A stretch of DNA of 12,819 nt from Gemmatimonadota bacterium (GTDB lineage Bacteria > GCA-2686955): positions 1 to 12,819 of the forward strand of contig JALXCG010000692.1 in NCBI GenBank assembly GCA_026991065.1. Direction: 5' to 3'. Both the position numbers and the translations under genes were made by a program. Below, piece after piece: positions 1-8,398 of this stretch; position 1 is the stretch's first letter; every line of letters starts with the position of its first letter. Under the pieces are notes generated by a model. The model did not search any database and had not been told where the DNA came from. It saw nothing but the letters and a program-made list of their open reading frames with translations.

Positions 1-6
1 GGTCAC
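1..6 (-). CDS. Possible first two codons of nuoN (cut by window edge)
   Basis: Three bases after the nuoM stop codon the minus strand reads GTG ACC and then leaves the window. In nuo operons of this gene order nuoN normally follows nuoM directly, and GTG starts are used elsewhere in this operon. That order is the only support: two codons cannot identify a gene, and the sequence upstream carries only a weak GGGA-like ribosome binding site. The true start may lie beyond the edge. Confidence 0.2.
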
Positions 7-8
7 GA

Positions 9-1514
9 TCAAACGATCCCATGAACCAGGTGGACCAAGGTGGTGTCGATCAGCTCCAGCAACGGCTGTGGGTAGACCCCGAGGAAAACGACAATCACCA
101 TCAGCGGTGCGATCGCCAGGATCTCGCGCGGACTCATGTCCGTCAGATCGGAGTAGGCCTCATTGAGCGGCCCCAGGAAGACCCGCTCATAGGTCCAGAG
201 CAGGTAAGCCGCACCCAGCACGATTCCGAGGAGCGCAATCATGGTCGCGGTCGGGAAAACCGGCAATGCCCCCATGAAAACAAAGGCCTCACCCCAGAAT
301 CCGCTCAACGACGGCAAACCCAGCGCAGCGAAAAACGCCACCATCATGACGCCGGCGTAGATCGGTGTTTGCAAGCGAAGCCCACCGAAGCGTTCGATGT
401 CGCGGTGATGCACGCGATCGTAGACAACCCCAACCAGGAGGAAGAGCATCGCGGTGATGGTGCCATGATTAAACATCTGCATAACCGCGCCGCTGATCGC
501 CTGGGGCGTCAGCGCCGCCATGCCCAGGCAGACATATCCCATGTGCGAGATCGACGAATAAGCGACCAGCTTCTTGAAGTCCTTCTGCGCCATCGCACAC
601 ATCGCCCCGTAGACGATGTTGATCACACCGAGAACCGCCAGCGCGGGAGCGAACCAACGGGTCGCCTCGGGGAAGATCGGATAGCACAAACGCAGAATGC
701 CATAGGTTCCCATCTTCAGCAGAACGCCGGCCAGGATCACACTCACCGCAGTCGGCGCCTCTACATGGGCATCGGGCAACCAGGTGTGGAAGGGAAAGAG
801 CGGGATCTTGATCGCGAAGCCCAGGAAGAGTGCCAGGAACAGCACCTTGCCCAACGCCACCGCCTCGGGATTCTGCGGAAGAATCGCAGCCATCTGGATG
901 AGATCAAACGATCCATCCATCAGGTAGTACATGGTCAAACCCGCGAGCAGCATGACAACTGAGCCCACGAGGGTATAGAGGAAGAACTTGATGGCGGCGT
1001 ACTCTTTGCGCGGTCCACCCCAGATACCGATGAGGAAATACATCGGTAGGAGCATGACTTCCCAAAAAACATAGAAGAGGAAAAAGTCCAGCGCGCAGAA
1101 AACCCCCATCATGCCGGTTTCCAGCAACAGAAAAAGAGCGAAGTAAGCTTTGACCCACTTCTCGATCTTCCAGGACGCCACAATGCAGATCACGCTCAAG
1201 AGCGCGGTCAGAAGCACCATGGGAGCCGACAGGCCGTCGATGCCCATGAAATACTCGATATTGAGTGGCAGATTCCGGGAACCCAATTCCGCGGTGAAAC
1301 TGATCCAGGAAGCGTGTTCAGCGAATTGAATACCGCTCGTCGTACGATCGAAGCCGTTCCAAATACCGACAGCCAGGACCAAGGGAATAGCGGTTGCAAT
1401 CAGCGCGACCCAACGAACGACCTCGTCGCGCCCTTTTGGCAGAAGCAGAATGACGAGCGCGCCAATCAGCGGAACAAACGTCATCAGACTGAGGGTGTGA
1501 CCCATTGCGACCAT
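9..1514 (-). CDS. nuoM: NADH-quinone oxidoreductase subunit M
   Basis: Antiporter-like, proton-pumping subunit of the complex I membrane arm. The 501-residue product is almost entirely hydrophobic with about 14 membrane segments, normal for NuoM. The family's essential residues are present: Glu152 in FWEVMLLPMYFLIG (E. coli Glu144), Lys236 in FAIKIPLFPFHTWLPDAH (E. coli Lys234) and Lys267 in LLKMGTYG (E. coli Lys265). The broken-helix region KDFKKLVAYSSISHMG follows near residue 311. The HTWLPDAHVEAPT signature separates it from NuoL and NuoN. Two starts are possible: ATG at 1514 has GGAGG only 3 bases upstream, while ATG at 1505 (three codons in) has it 12 bases upstream; neither spacing is ideal. 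It follows nuoL after 52 bases and is the last complete gene of the operon here. Identity is very secure. Confidence 0.97.
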   Translation of the reverse strand: MVAMGHTLSLMTFVPLIGALVILLLPKGRDEVVRWVALIATAIPLVLAVGIWNGFDRTTSGIQFAEHASWISFTAELGSRNLPLNIEYFMGIDGLSAPMVLLTALLSVICIVASWKIEKWVKAYFALFLLLETGMMGVFCALDFFLFYVFWEVMLLPMYFLIGIWGGPRKEYAAIKFFLYTLVGSVVMLLAGLTMYYLMDGSFDLIQMAAILPQNPEAVALGKVLFLALFLGFAIKIPLFPFHTWLPDAHVEAPTAVSVILAGVLLKMGTYGILRLCYPIFPEATRWFAPALAVLGVINIVYGAMCAMAQKDFKKLVAYSSISHMGYVCLGMAALTPQAISGAVMQMFNHGTITAMLFLLVGVVYDRVHHRDIERFGGLRLQTPIYAGVMMVAFFAALGLPSLSGFWGEAFVFMGALPVFPTATMIALLGIVLGAAYLLWTYERVFLGPLNEAYSDLTDMSPREILAIAPLMVIVVFLGVYPQPLLELIDTTLVHLVHGIV

Positions 1515-1566
1515 TTACCTCCGGCGCGGAACCGTCCCGCGCATGCCTCTCCTCGGGAGAATCGAA
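1515..1566 (-). other. nuoL-nuoM spacer with two short hairpins
   Basis: This 52-base spacer is the second longest inside the nuo operon. It contains two perfect inverted repeats in tandem: 5-base arms at 1548-1552 and 1556-1560 with a 3-base loop, and 6-base arms GCGCGG/CCGCGC at 1524-1529 and 1537-1542 with a 7-base loop. The nuoM ribosome binding site GGAGG lies just downstream on the minus strand (1523-1519). There is no U-tract, so these are not convincing terminators. They might affect transcript stability or nuoM translation, or be chance GC-rich pairing. Confidence 0.35.
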
Positions 1567-3726
1567 TCAGTAGATACGAATGAGCATGAGAACCAACGTC
1601 CCGCCCAGGAAGAAAAGGAAATAGTGTTGAATGCGACCCGTCTCAATGCGTCGGACCGTGGCACCAAAGAATTGTGTAATGGCGGCCAAGCCGTTGACAA
1701 TTCCGTCCACAAAGTTGCGGTCCGACCAACCGGACGCCCCAGAAAGCGACCGGGTGACGGTAGCAGATCCATTCACGATTCCATCGATGACAGTACGGTC
1801 GAAAAGGGCCGCGAGGCTATTCAACCGCAGCAGCGGCCGAATAATCCCCACCATGTAGCCCTCATCGACGAAGTACTTGTTGTAGAGGAGCCGCCAAGCT
1901 CCGGCATAGCGTTTCGCCAGGGTCTCGTAGCTGCGTCGCTGGTAGTAGATCAGATACGCGAGCCCAAAACCGACAAGCAAAGCGAGCAACGAAAGATAGA
2001 CAACCGCGGTGTGCCCCGTGTGGCGCACGTGCTCATCCACCTGGTGCGGCCCCCAGACTTCGTGATGACCGGCACCGTGAGCGGCCAACGAAGCGTGTTC
2101 CCCCTCCGCGGATGAAACTTCGTGCCCGGAACTTTCGATATTCGCCCCGTGTTCCGCCACCGCGTGAGAATCCGCCAAGAGGCCACCGCCGGGGAACCCC
2201 TCGCGAACGCTCTCGCCGAAGTGCACTTCTGCGTATTCGGCACCGGCATAGTCGGCTGCTGTCAACGGCACGACACTCTGCTCAAAGAGCCCGGCATAGG
2301 AGAATCCGAGCAGTGTCATGACCGAAAGCACAATCAACGGCGCCGTCAGCACCCAACTGCCTTCATGCGCGTGCTCATATTTTTCCACATTGCGCGGTTT
2401 GCCGAAGAAAGTCACAATCGTCACCCGCGTCATGTAGAACACGGTGATGAATGCGGCCACCATCGGCAACAAGAAGATCAGGAAATGCTGCGGCTGCGCG
2501 AGTCCAAGCCCCATGGCGTCGCCGAGGATGCGTTCCTTGCTGAAGAAACCGCTGGTCAAATAGGGGAAGCCGGAGATAGCGGCAGTGCTGACGATCCACG
2601 CGAAGAAAGTGATCGGCATCTTCTTCCGCAGCCCTCCCATCTCCCAGATGTTCTGCGTATGCACCGCGTGAATCACTGCGCCGGACCCAAGGAAAAGGCA
2701 CGCTTTGAAGAAGGCATGGGTCACCAGATGAAAGAGGCCGCCATAGTAGGAGCCGACCCCCAGCCCGACCATCATGTAGCCCAATTGAGATACGGTCGAA
2801 TAGGCCAGAACGCGCTTGATGTCGTCTTGAACAATGGCGATCGTCGCCGCGAAAAACGCCGTCAACGCACCGGTATAGCCGATGACCAACAGGGCCTCGG
2901 GCGTCAGTATGGGGAAGAGGCGCCCAACCAGGTAGACACCGGCCGCGACCATGGTGGCGGCGTGAATCAGGGCGGAAACAGGGGTGGGGCCTTCCATCGC
3001 ATCGGGCAGCCACACATGAAGACCGATCTGTGCCGATTTACCAACCGCGCCGATGAAAAGCAAAACACCGGCAACAGTCAGCGCCGGATGTGACGAAAAA
3101 GCTCCGCTGCCGATCAGGTGGTAGATCTGCTCCAGGCGCAGAACCCCCAGCTCCTTCCATACAATCAGAATGCCCAGCCACATACCGAGATCACCAACGC
3201 GATTGGTAAGAAACGCCTTCTTGCAGGCCAGGGCTGCCGACATCTTGGGAAAGAAGAATCCGATCAGCAGATAGGAGGAAACGCCGACCAACTCCCAGCC
3301 GACGTAGATCCCCAAGAGGTTGTCCGCGAGAACCAGCCAAAGCATGGAAAAGGAAAAGAGGGAGAGGTACCCGAAATAGAGGTGATAGCGATCCTCTCCA
3401 TGCATGTAGCCAACCGAAAACAGATGGACCAGGAAACTGATACCGGCAACGACAATCAGCATCCAGGCGGTCAGCCCGTCGATCGCGAAGCCCATGGGTA
3501 TCTGGAATTCCTCCAGATGGACCCAGTCGAACACGAAGCTCCACGAATAGCCGGGGTCCGCTCCGATAACGACATGGACAAAGACCCAGACCGCGGCGGC
3601 CAGGACCGTACCGATCGCCGCGATCGAAACGAAATCTCCGTGGCGCGGCAATCGTTGGCCGAAGAAAATCTGCACGACAAAGGCGAGCAGAGGAACGAGC
3701 AAGCAAACTAGGGCAGCGGTGAGCAT
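1567..3726 (-). CDS. nuoL: NADH-quinone oxidoreductase subunit L
   Basis: Distal antiporter-like subunit of complex I, which pumps protons and carries the long lateral helix. The product has 719 residues, longer than the roughly 610-650 usual in proteobacteria. Conserved residues match E. coli NuoL: Glu145 in YVGWELVGVSSYLLIGF, Lys230 in GAVGKSAQIGLHVWLPDAM, His255 in SALIHAATMV and Lys341 in HAFFKACLFLGSGA. The extra length is mainly a hydrophilic segment at about 490-572, with eleven histidines between 521 and 572, before a transmembrane segment at 574-594. The C-terminus has a duplicated motif, DRTVIDGIVNG at 643-653 and DRNFVDGIVNG at 669-679, ahead of a final membrane anchor. Start ATG at 3726 lies 6 bases after nuoK, with GAGG 10 bases upstream. 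Identity is certain; the role of the His-rich part is unknown. Confidence 0.97.
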   Translation of the reverse strand: MLTAALVCLLVPLLAFVVQIFFGQRLPRHGDFVSIAAIGTVLAAAVWVFVHVVIGADPGYSWSFVFDWVHLEEFQIPMGFAIDGLTAWMLIVVAGISFLVHLFSVGYMHGEDRYHLYFGYLSLFSFSMLWLVLADNLLGIYVGWELVGVSSYLLIGFFFPKMSAALACKKAFLTNRVGDLGMWLGILIVWKELGVLRLEQIYHLIGSGAFSSHPALTVAGVLLFIGAVGKSAQIGLHVWLPDAMEGPTPVSALIHAATMVAAGVYLVGRLFPILTPEALLVIGYTGALTAFFAATIAIVQDDIKRVLAYSTVSQLGYMMVGLGVGSYYGGLFHLVTHAFFKACLFLGSGAVIHAVHTQNIWEMGGLRKKMPITFFAWIVSTAAISGFPYLTSGFFSKERILGDAMGLGLAQPQHFLIFLLPMVAAFITVFYMTRVTIVTFFGKPRNVEKYEHAHEGSWVLTAPLIVLSVMTLLGFSYAGLFEQSVVPLTAADYAGAEYAEVHFGESVREGFPGGGLLADSHAVAEHGANIESSGHEVSSAEGEHASLAAHGAGHHEVWGPHQVDEHVRHTGHTAVVYLSLLALLVGFGLAYLIYYQRRSYETLAKRYAGAWRLLYNKYFVDEGYMVGIIRPLLRLNSLAALFDRTVIDGIVNGSATVTRSLSGASGWSDRNFVDGIVNGLAAITQFFGATVRRIETGRIQHYFLFFLGGTLVLMLIRIY

Positions 3727-3732
3727 CGAGTC

Positions 3733-4038
3733 TTATCCTCGCAGCAGGTGAATGTCGTCCACCGCGATGTGCTTGAAAGTTCGATAAATGGAGAGAAGAA
3801 TCGCGAGTGCGACCGCGGCTTCCGCGGCAGCCAGAACGATGACGAAAAGAGCAAAGATCTGGCCGTCCACACCGCTCCCGGCGTAGTGATTGAAGGCAAC
3901 CAGGTTCAAGTTGCCTGCATTCAGCATCAACTCGATTCCCATCAGCACAGTGACGGCGTTGCGCCGCGTCAGAACCGCGAAGAGCCCCAGAACAAAGAGA
4001 ATTGCCGCCAGGACCAAATAGTGCGTGAGTCCGATCAT
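3733..4038 (-). CDS. nuoK: NADH-quinone oxidoreductase subunit K
   Basis: Small three-helix membrane subunit of complex I, homologous to MrpC, contributing to one of the proton channels. The 101-residue product aligns end to end with E. coli NuoK: it begins MIGLTHYLVLAAILFVLGL and ends in LLRG. The two conserved membrane glutamates are Glu36 (MGIELMLNAGNLNLVAFN) and Glu73 (LAAAEAAVALAILL). I chose ATG at 4038 because the N-terminus then matches the family and a GAGG site lies 7 bases upstream. A GTG one codon earlier (4041) is also possible. The ATG shares one base with the nuoJ TGA, consistent with translational coupling. Confidence 0.97.
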   Translation of the reverse strand: MIGLTHYLVLAAILFVLGLFAVLTRRNAVTVLMGIELMLNAGNLNLVAFNHYAGSGVDGQIFALFVIVLAAAEAAVALAILLSIYRTFKHIAVDDIHLLRG

Positions 4039-4568
4039 CACTCATCCTCTCCCGCGCTCTGGCTGTGACCGGGGCGGGCGATAAACAGAGCCCCCACGAG
4101 AACCACCAAAAGAAGAACCGAAATCTCTTCAAAAGGCAGAAGATGGTGAGTCATGATCGCCTCTCCCACCAACGCGGTCGTGCCGCTGGAATCCACCGGC
4201 GTAACCAGATGCCAATCGGCCCGCGAGATCGCGGCGCCGATCGCCACCAAGAATCCGAGCGCAACCAACACACCGGGGACCGCCTTGACAGGCTCCAGTC
4301 GCATCTCCATCCCCTGAACCCGGTGGGTCAGCATTACCCCGAAAAGAAGCAACACGGTAATGCCGCCGGCATAGATCAACACCTGAGCCGCGGCCAGAAA
4401 ATCCGCTTGCAGAAAAAGATACTGCGTCGCCACGCCGATAAAAGTTGCCACCAACGCAAACGCCGCGCGCACGATGTTCCTCGTTAGCACTACGTAGGCG
4501 GCGCTGCCGGCCGTCAAGAATGCGAAGCAGTACCATATGACGGTGTGAGCACCAGATTCCAAGCTCAT
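4038..4568 (-). CDS. nuoJ: NADH-quinone oxidoreductase subunit J
   Basis: Membrane subunit of complex I with five predicted transmembrane helices, 176 residues. The family core is clear at residues 45-80: GVATQYLFLQADFLAAAQ followed by VLIYAGGITVLLLFGVML, which includes the helix-3 region whose pi-bulge is thought to gate coupling. The second signature, LLPFEEISVLLLVVLVGAL at 143-161, is also typical. The open frame extends 21 codons further upstream, but that part is antisense-free overlap with the end of nuoI and lacks family similarity. ATG at 4568 overlaps the nuoI TGA by 4 bases (ATGA) and has GGAGG 10 bases upstream, so I take it as the start. Confidence 0.96.
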   Translation of the reverse strand: MSLESGAHTVIWYCFAFLTAGSAAYVVLTRNIVRAAFALVATFIGVATQYLFLQADFLAAAQVLIYAGGITVLLLFGVMLTHRVQGMEMRLEPVKAVPGVLVALGFLVAIGAAISRADWHLVTPVDSSGTTALVGEAIMTHHLLPFEEISVLLLVVLVGALFIARPGHSQSAGEDE

Positions 4569-5167
4569 GATGGAGCGACCTCCGAGCGTCCCGATGAACG
4601 GCTCTTTTCCTTGGCTGGATTGCGCCCGCAAAGCCCTACCGTGGGATCTCGCAACAACTCGTCCGCCTTTTCCGCGATCTCGGGCTTCTTCTCCCGCCTC
4701 TTTTCGATCGCTTCCCGCATCTCTTCGCGAAACAGGTCCATATCCCGTGTCGGCGTCGTCTCGCCGCGCGCGATCAGGTCGTAGAGCAGCGAGCGGCGAT
4801 CGAAAGTCGCCAGTTCATACTCCTCGCCCATCGAGATACAACCGGTCGGGCACACTGGAATGCAATACCAGCAGAACAGACACTTGTTGTAGTCAACGGT
4901 GAATTCAGGAACGAGGACGTTCTCTTTGTCGATGCGGTGAAAGGTCTGCGAAATGCAACTGACCGGACAGGCGCTCGCACATTGCCCACAGGCGATGCAG
5001 ATGTCCACCTTCAGATGGTGCAAGCCGCGAAACCCGGGAGCGACTTCTACCTTCTCAAATGGATACTGGACCGTAACCGACTTGGTGAAAAGGTAGCTGA
5101 AGGTAACACCGAGCCCAATGCAGGAACTCCGAATGCCGTCCACGATATCTTGAAAGTAGGCTTTCAT
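4565..5167 (-). CDS. nuoI: NADH-quinone oxidoreductase subunit I (two 4Fe-4S clusters)
   Basis: Ferredoxin-like subunit that carries clusters N6a and N6b and passes electrons toward NuoB. The 200-residue product has two complete 4Fe-4S motifs: Cys57, 60, 63 and 67 in CIACGQCASACP, and Cys96, 99, 102 and 106 in CLFCWYCIPVCP. Each motif is followed by another cysteine four residues on (Cys71, Cys110), which is common in the family. The CWYC spacing residues are less usual than CGxC. The N-terminus (about 5-35) is the helical part that lies on the membrane. A charged tail of about 60 residues (140-200), rich in Arg, Lys and Glu, extends past the ferredoxin fold. ATG at 5167 lies 15 bases after nuoH with only a weak GAGACGAG site. 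Confidence 0.96.
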   Translation of the reverse strand: MKAYFQDIVDGIRSSCIGLGVTFSYLFTKSVTVQYPFEKVEVAPGFRGLHHLKVDICIACGQCASACPVSCISQTFHRIDKENVLVPEFTVDYNKCLFCWYCIPVCPTGCISMGEEYELATFDRRSLLYDLIARGETTPTRDMDLFREEMREAIEKRREKKPEIAEKADELLRDPTVGLCGRNPAKEKSRSSGRSEVAPS

Positions 5168-5182
5168 CTCGTCTCGATCCGC

Positions 5183-6232
5183 CTAGATAAGGACCAGCCA
5201 AAGGGCGGCCCCGAAAACATTGACGAAGCCGATGGGGGTGAGCACCTTCCAGGCCAAATGCATCAGCTGATCCACGCGCAGGCGGGGGAAAGTCCACCGG
5301 AACCACAGCTGAATGAACACCAGAAAGAGAATCTTGGCCAGGAAGAGTAGCGGGCCGGGTATCAGAGATAGCCCCAGTGGGCATTGCCACCCGCCGAGAT
5401 AGAGAACACTCGCGATCGCCGAAACAACAAACATCTCCGAGTATTCCGCCAGGAAGAAAAAAGCGAAACACATTCCGGAGTATTCGGTGTGGAAACCGCT
5501 GACCAACTCAGACTCGGCTTCGGGAAGATCGAAGGGCGCCCGATTCACCTCAGCCAGGGAGGCAATGAAGAACACCACAAAAGCGATCAGCGTGAAGGGA
5601 CCGCCGGCAAATAGATTCCAATGCCAGAATCCGCCGGCCTGGGATTCAACAATGCCCTGCATCGAGAGCGTTCCGGAAGCCATCAGCGCCGGCACCATGG
5701 CCAGGCCGACCGGTATCTCGTAAGAGACAATCTGAGCAGCCGACCGCATGCCGCCGTAAAGACTCCACTTGTTGTTGCTGGCCCACCCCGCCATCACCAC
5801 GCCGATCACCGAAAGGGAGGTGATCGCCGTGATGTAGAGAACCCCGATATTGAGGTCCGCAACAATCAGGTGTTCGCCCCAGGGAATCGGAACAAACGCC
5901 ATAAAGGCCGATCCAAAAATCACCACCGGCGCCAACATAAAAAGCGGCTTGTCCACCAGCAGTGGAACAATCGTTTCCTTTAATAAGAGCTTGATTCCAT
6001 CGGCGATCGACTGCAGCCAACCGTGCCAGTAGCCGGTGGTCATCGGGCCAAGGCGCGCCTGCATGTGCGCCGACACTTTGCGCTCCCACCAAACCAGAAA
6101 CATGCCGTTCAGGGCAATCACGCCCAACACCGCAGCGCAGGAGGCCACCATCACCAGCAGACTGGCCAGGCCGAAGGACACTCCCGAAAGGAGTTGCCCC
6201 GGTTCCGTCAAGGTCAGGATATATTCCCTCAC
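5183..6232 (-). CDS. nuoH: NADH-quinone oxidoreductase subunit H
   Basis: Membrane subunit that forms much of the quinone chamber and links it to the proton channels. The 349-residue product has about eight transmembrane helices, the usual number and length. Motifs in order: ERKVSAHMQARLGP (50-63), SIADGIKLLLKE (75-86), AGWASNNKWSLYGGMRSAAQ (148-167) and LAEVNRAPFDLPEAESELVS (226-245) followed by GFHTEYSGM. These carry the acidic residues of the loop lining the quinone site. WFRWTFPRLRVDQLM (310-324) is the typical last signature. The start is GTG at 6232, which overlaps the nuoD TGA by 4 bases (GTGA) and has GGGAGA upstream. nuoE, nuoF and nuoG, which often precede nuoH, are not present here. 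Confidence 0.97.
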   Translation of the reverse strand: MREYILTLTEPGQLLSGVSFGLASLLVMVASCAAVLGVIALNGMFLVWWERKVSAHMQARLGPMTTGYWHGWLQSIADGIKLLLKETIVPLLVDKPLFMLAPVVIFGSAFMAFVPIPWGEHLIVADLNIGVLYITAITSLSVIGVVMAGWASNNKWSLYGGMRSAAQIVSYEIPVGLAMVPALMASGTLSMQGIVESQAGGFWHWNLFAGGPFTLIAFVVFFIASLAEVNRAPFDLPEAESELVSGFHTEYSGMCFAFFFLAEYSEMFVVSAIASVLYLGGWQCPLGLSLIPGPLLFLAKILFLVFIQLWFRWTFPRLRVDQLMHLAWKVLTPIGFVNVFGAALWLVLI

Positions 6233-7353
6233 CGGTCCACATCTCCCATCACGACGTCAATGGAACCAAGAACCGCCACCAGATCCGCAATCATCAAGCC
6301 CGGCGCCAATTCGCCGATGACCGAGAGATTGCTGAAACTGGGCGCGCGCACTTTGCAGCGCCAGGGGTGAACATCGCCGTCCGCCACCAGGTAGAACCCG
6401 AGTTCACCCCGGGCCGATTCCGTGCGGCAGTAGACTTCGTTGTATTTCGGCTTGAGTCGCGGCGGCACCTTTGCTTGGTAGGGCCCAATCGGCACTTGCG
6501 CAATCGCCTGCCGAATAATCTTTACCGACTCGCGGATCTCTCTCAGGCGAACCATGTAGCGGTCCCAACTGTCGCCGACCGAACCGACATCTCCCCGACC
6601 GACTACCGGCTTCCAGTCGAAGCGGTCATAGATGGAGTAGGGGTCGTCGCGGCGCAGATCCCAATCCACTCCACTCGCCCGCAGCACCGGGCCGGTGACA
6701 CCGTACTTGATCGCAAGCTCCGGTGAGAGCACGCCGACATTGGCTGTCCGCTTGATGAAAATCTGATTGTAGGAGAGCAGCCGATCATATTCGTCGAGTT
6801 TGGGCTCGATATAGTCGACGAACTCCTGAATCATTCCAAGTTGTTTGGGGGTGATGTCTCGCATCACACCACCGATGTAGATATAGGCGTAGGTAAGCCG
6901 CGCCCCACACATCTGTTCGAAAATATCCAGGATCTTTTCGCGCTCACGGAATGCATAGAGAAAAGGTGTGAAGGCGCCCAGATCCAGGCCGTAGGTACCG
7001 AATGAAACCAGATGACTGGCGATGCGGTTGAGTTCCGCCACGATCACACGGATATACTCCGCGCGTTCCGGAACCTCGATTCCCGCGAGCCGTTCCACCG
7101 CCACACAGTAACCATGGTTCTGGTTCATCGATGCCAGGTAGTCCAGGCGATCGGTATAGGGAGTGAACTTGAAATAGGTCTCGCTCTCACCGATCTTCTC
7201 TTTGCAACGGTGCAGATAACCGATGTCGGGAATCGCGCGGGTAACGATCTCGCCATCGGTATGAACTTCCATGCGCAACACACCGTGCGTTGACGGATGC
7301 TGCGGCCCCATGTTCAGGACATAGCCACGCTTTTCCGCACTCGCTCCGCTCAT
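6229..7353 (-). CDS. nuoD: NADH-quinone oxidoreductase subunit D
   Basis: The 49-kDa-type subunit, related to [NiFe]-hydrogenase large subunits, which forms the quinone-binding site beside NuoB. It has 374 residues, slightly shorter than the usual 385-410 because the N-terminus is compact. GPQHPSTHGVLR (16-27) carries His23, and Tyr72 lies in TDRLDYLASMNQ; their 49-residue spacing matches His38 and Tyr87 of Thermus Nqo4, which hold the quinone head group. Further signatures are ERAEYIRVIVAELNRIASHL, RTANVGVLSPELAIKYGVTG and the C-terminal VVMGDVDR. It lacks the cysteines that hold Ni-Fe in hydrogenases, as expected. The start ATG overlaps the nuoC stop by 4 bases (ATGA), with AGGAGG 7 bases upstream. 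Confidence 0.97.
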   Translation of the reverse strand: MSGASAEKRGYVLNMGPQHPSTHGVLRMEVHTDGEIVTRAIPDIGYLHRCKEKIGESETYFKFTPYTDRLDYLASMNQNHGYCVAVERLAGIEVPERAEYIRVIVAELNRIASHLVSFGTYGLDLGAFTPFLYAFREREKILDIFEQMCGARLTYAYIYIGGVMRDITPKQLGMIQEFVDYIEPKLDEYDRLLSYNQIFIKRTANVGVLSPELAIKYGVTGPVLRASGVDWDLRRDDPYSIYDRFDWKPVVGRGDVGSVGDSWDRYMVRLREIRESVKIIRQAIAQVPIGPYQAKVPPRLKPKYNEVYCRTESARGELGFYLVADGDVHPWRCKVRAPSFSNLSVIGELAPGLMIADLVAVLGSIDVVMGDVDR

Positions 7354-7865
7354 GCCTGCCCCTCCTCATCCCGATGCACAATGCCGCGATACTCAGTGGG
7401 CATCTGGTAATCCTTGCGCAACGGCCACCCCTCCCAGTCCTCCGGAAGCAGAATGCGGCGCGGATCGGGATGCCCTTCAAAGCGAATCCCGAACATGTCG
7501 TAGGCCTCACGTTCATGCCACTCGGCCGTCGGCCAGATCGCAGCAACCGAGAACACCTGGGGATCCTCACGCGGAAGCCACACTTTGATGGTGATCTTGC
7601 ACCGCTCCGCGAATGAAAAGAGGTGATAGACAACGCCGAGCGAGTCGCCGGCATCGGCCTTGTATTTCTTCATTCCCTGGTAGTCGATCCCGGACAGCGC
7701 CATCAGTGAGTCGAAACCGCGCTGTCGCAGGAGTGGCATCACCTTGGCCAGACTTTCACGCGGCACGCGAAGTACCGGCCCCGGCATATCCAGCTCTTCC
7801 TGAACCGCGCCTTCACCAGCGATCTCCATCACCTCGGCGATGACTTCTTCGATCTTCATGGCCAC
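7350..7865 (-). CDS. nuoC: NADH-quinone oxidoreductase subunit C
   Basis: The 30-kDa-type subunit of the peripheral arm; it carries no cofactor and braces NuoD and NuoB. It is a separate 171-residue protein here, not the NuoCD fusion seen in enterobacteria. The family signature is present at 116-137: WHEREAYDMFGIRFEGHPDP followed by RRILLPEDWEGWPLRKDY. The first 75 residues form the less conserved N-terminal domain. Two starts fit. GTG at 7865 shares a base with the nuoB TAG and has GGAG 6 bases upstream. ATG at 7859, two codons later, is a stronger codon but 12 bases from that GGAG. Both imply coupling to nuoB. Confidence 0.95.
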   Translation of the reverse strand: MAMKIEEVIAEVMEIAGEGAVQEELDMPGPVLRVPRESLAKVMPLLRQRGFDSLMALSGIDYQGMKKYKADAGDSLGVVYHLFSFAERCKITIKVWLPREDPQVFSVAAIWPTAEWHEREAYDMFGIRFEGHPDPRRILLPEDWEGWPLRKDYQMPTEYRGIVHRDEEGQA

Positions 7866-8398
7866 TACTTGCTCCAGAGTTGGCGCAGCCGCTGAGTCAG
7901 CGGTCGCTCACGGCGGATCTTTTCTTGCAGGGTCAGCAGCGCATCAATCAAGGCTTCTGGGCGCGGCGGGCACCCGGGCACATAAACATCAACCGGTATT
8001 ATGCGGTCAACCCCCTGCATCACATGGTATCCGTGATGATAGTAGGGCCCACCACCGGTGGCGCAGGCCCCCATCGCGATCACCCACTTGGGCTCGGGCA
8101 TCTGGTCGTAGAGGAGTTTGACCTTGGGCGCCATCTTGTAGACGACGGTTCCGGCGACAATCATCAGATCGGACTGCCGCGGCGTGGCCCGAAAAGCGCC
8201 GGCCCCAAACCGGTCCAAATCGTAGCGCGCTGCGCCGGTCGCCATCATCTCGATGGCACAGCAGGCAAGCCCAAAGGTCATCGGCCAGATCGAAGAGAGT
8301 CGTGCCCAATCAAGCACACGGTCCACCGTGGTCAGGAGCACATTGTCTTTCAATTCCAGTTGGACGGACGGTGCCGTCGCGCCGGATTCGCCGCTCAT
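7865..8398 (-). CDS. nuoB: NADH-quinone oxidoreductase subunit B (cluster N2)
   Basis: Carries the terminal 4Fe-4S cluster N2, which hands electrons to quinone. The 177-residue product has all four N2 ligands: the adjacent pair Cys46-Cys47 in [11 protein letters not shown], Cys112 in [11 protein letters not shown] and Cys143 in [27 protein letters not shown] (76-91) and [17 protein letters not shown] are also diagnostic. Between Cys112 and MQGVD the loop reads YYHHGYHV, with three histidines where many homologues have a Tyr/Ser-type loop. Start ATG at 8398 has an AGGAGG site 5 bases upstream, one of the best in the operon. An 81-base structured spacer separates it from nuoA. Confidence 0.97.
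   Translation of the reverse strand: MSGESGATAPSVQLELKDNVLLTTVDRVLDWARLSSIWPMTFGLACCAIEMMATGAARYDLDRFGAGAFRATPRQSDLMIVAGTVVYKMAPKVKLLYDQMPEPKWVIAMGACATGGGPYYHHGYHVMQGVDRIIPVDVYVPGCPPRPEALIDALLTLQEKIRRERPLTQRLRQLWSK

Noticed and set aside
21-962. Long plus-strand ORF (313 codons) opposite nuoM
   Set aside because: Its product is rich in Gln, Arg, His and Asp with no domain or hydrophobic core, as expected for the antisense of a GC-biased membrane-protein gene.
4836-5000. Extra cysteines in NuoI beyond the eight cluster ligands
   Set aside because: A cysteine at the fourth position after the last ligand (CPxxC) is common in complex I ferredoxin subunits, so it is not a sign of a new cluster.
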